Part shown: piece by piece, positions 23,912-23,988 of the stretch
How positions within the stretch are numbered: the stretch's first letter is position 1
How the letters are laid out: each line of letters starts with the position of its first letter
Assembly (NCBI GenBank): GCA_964389025.1
Contig: CAYMCQ010000067.1
Span: 1-23,988, forward strand
Origin: CAYMCQ01 sp964389025
GTDB lineage: Bacteria; Verrucomicrobiota; Verrucomicrobiia; Limisphaerales; CAYMCQ01
Length of the DNA: 23,988 bases
Direction: 5' to 3'
The notes under the pieces: model-generated
What the model was told of the DNA's origin: nothing
Databases searched by the model: none
What the model saw: only the letters and a program-made list of their open reading frames with translations
Program-made: the position numbers and the translations under genes

Positions 23912-23988
23912 TCATGCGTCTTCCGGCGAGCCGCCGAGTCGGAGCGCCACCACGTATTGCAGGGAAAGGAATTGTGCCAGCGGCCACC
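23912..23988 (-). CDS. C-terminal end of an unidentified protein (partial)
   Basis: An open frame from the window edge ends at a TGA at 23912. It reads WPLAQFLSLQYVVALRLGGS then PEDA, which looks like a helical protein C-terminus, reminiscent of SIS-type sugar isomerase ends, but it is too short to name. Its stop is about 100 bases before the antiporter start. Confidence 0.3.
   Translation of the reverse strand, partial: WPLAQFLSLQYVVALRLGGSPEDA

Overview
The window looks like chromosome from a member of the Planctomycetes-Verrucomicrobia group, most likely a Verrucomicrobiota lineage of the Pedosphaera/Limisphaerales kind. This is inferred from gene families, not from a marker gene. The families are a DUF1501 / PSCyt1-DUF1549-DUF1553 pair, a heme-binding domain of the Pirellula/Verrucomicrobium type (TIGR02603-like), a YdjY-domain protein, LamG and PKD domains, M81 peptidase, and bacterial microcompartment (BMC) shell proteins. 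Runs of CACCAAA repeats also fit. No rRNA, tRNA, CRISPR or transposase was seen.

Left part (1-2886): a truncated LamG-type secreted protein on the minus strand. Divergent from it, on the plus strand, are a small XRE regulator preceded by a perfect dyad, a YdjY-domain protein, and a squalene-cyclase-like repeat protein. The last two genes are joined by an ATGA overlap. The signal peptide of the cyclase-like protein is encoded inside a 30-bp perfect inverted repeat.

Middle-left (3010-7585, minus strand): a coupled pair, namely a CBM9-like/PKD secreted protein and a Tat-exported carbohydrate-type protein that ends in a DUF59 (MIP18-like) domain. Next come a membrane-anchored unknown and a YciI-like protein. 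These last two genes are each preceded by a copy of a 123-bp direct repeat (about 92% identical, exactly 700 bp apart).

Main cluster (7586-23814, all minus strand). In transcription order: Na+/H+ antiporter (NhaD-like); exported SMP-30 lactonase-like protein; DUF1501; a giant PSD1 cytochrome protein with an extra fused membrane module; a DapA/NanA-family aldolase with a C-terminal BMC encapsulation peptide; a double-BMC-domain shell protein; a Rossmann-like secreted unknown; a sorbosone-dehydrogenase/tri-heme cytochrome fusion; a GSAM-like class III aminotransferase; and an M81 (MlrC) metallopeptidase. Spacing is tight (4-bp overlaps or small gaps) for aldolase to shell protein and for Rossmann-like to dehydrogenase to aminotransferase.

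The most exciting feature is 14817-16486. A pyruvate-lyase-type aldolase carries what looks like a shell-targeting helix and overlaps the gene for a fused double-BMC shell protein. None of the usual metabolosome core enzymes (aldehyde dehydrogenase, PduL, alcohol dehydrogenase) and no pentameric vertex protein is present in the window. This suggests a poorly described microcompartment in which an aldolase releases an aldehyde or 2-oxoacid inside the shell. The neighbouring lactonase and sugar dehydrogenase hint at sugar-acid breakdown, but substrate and products are inference.
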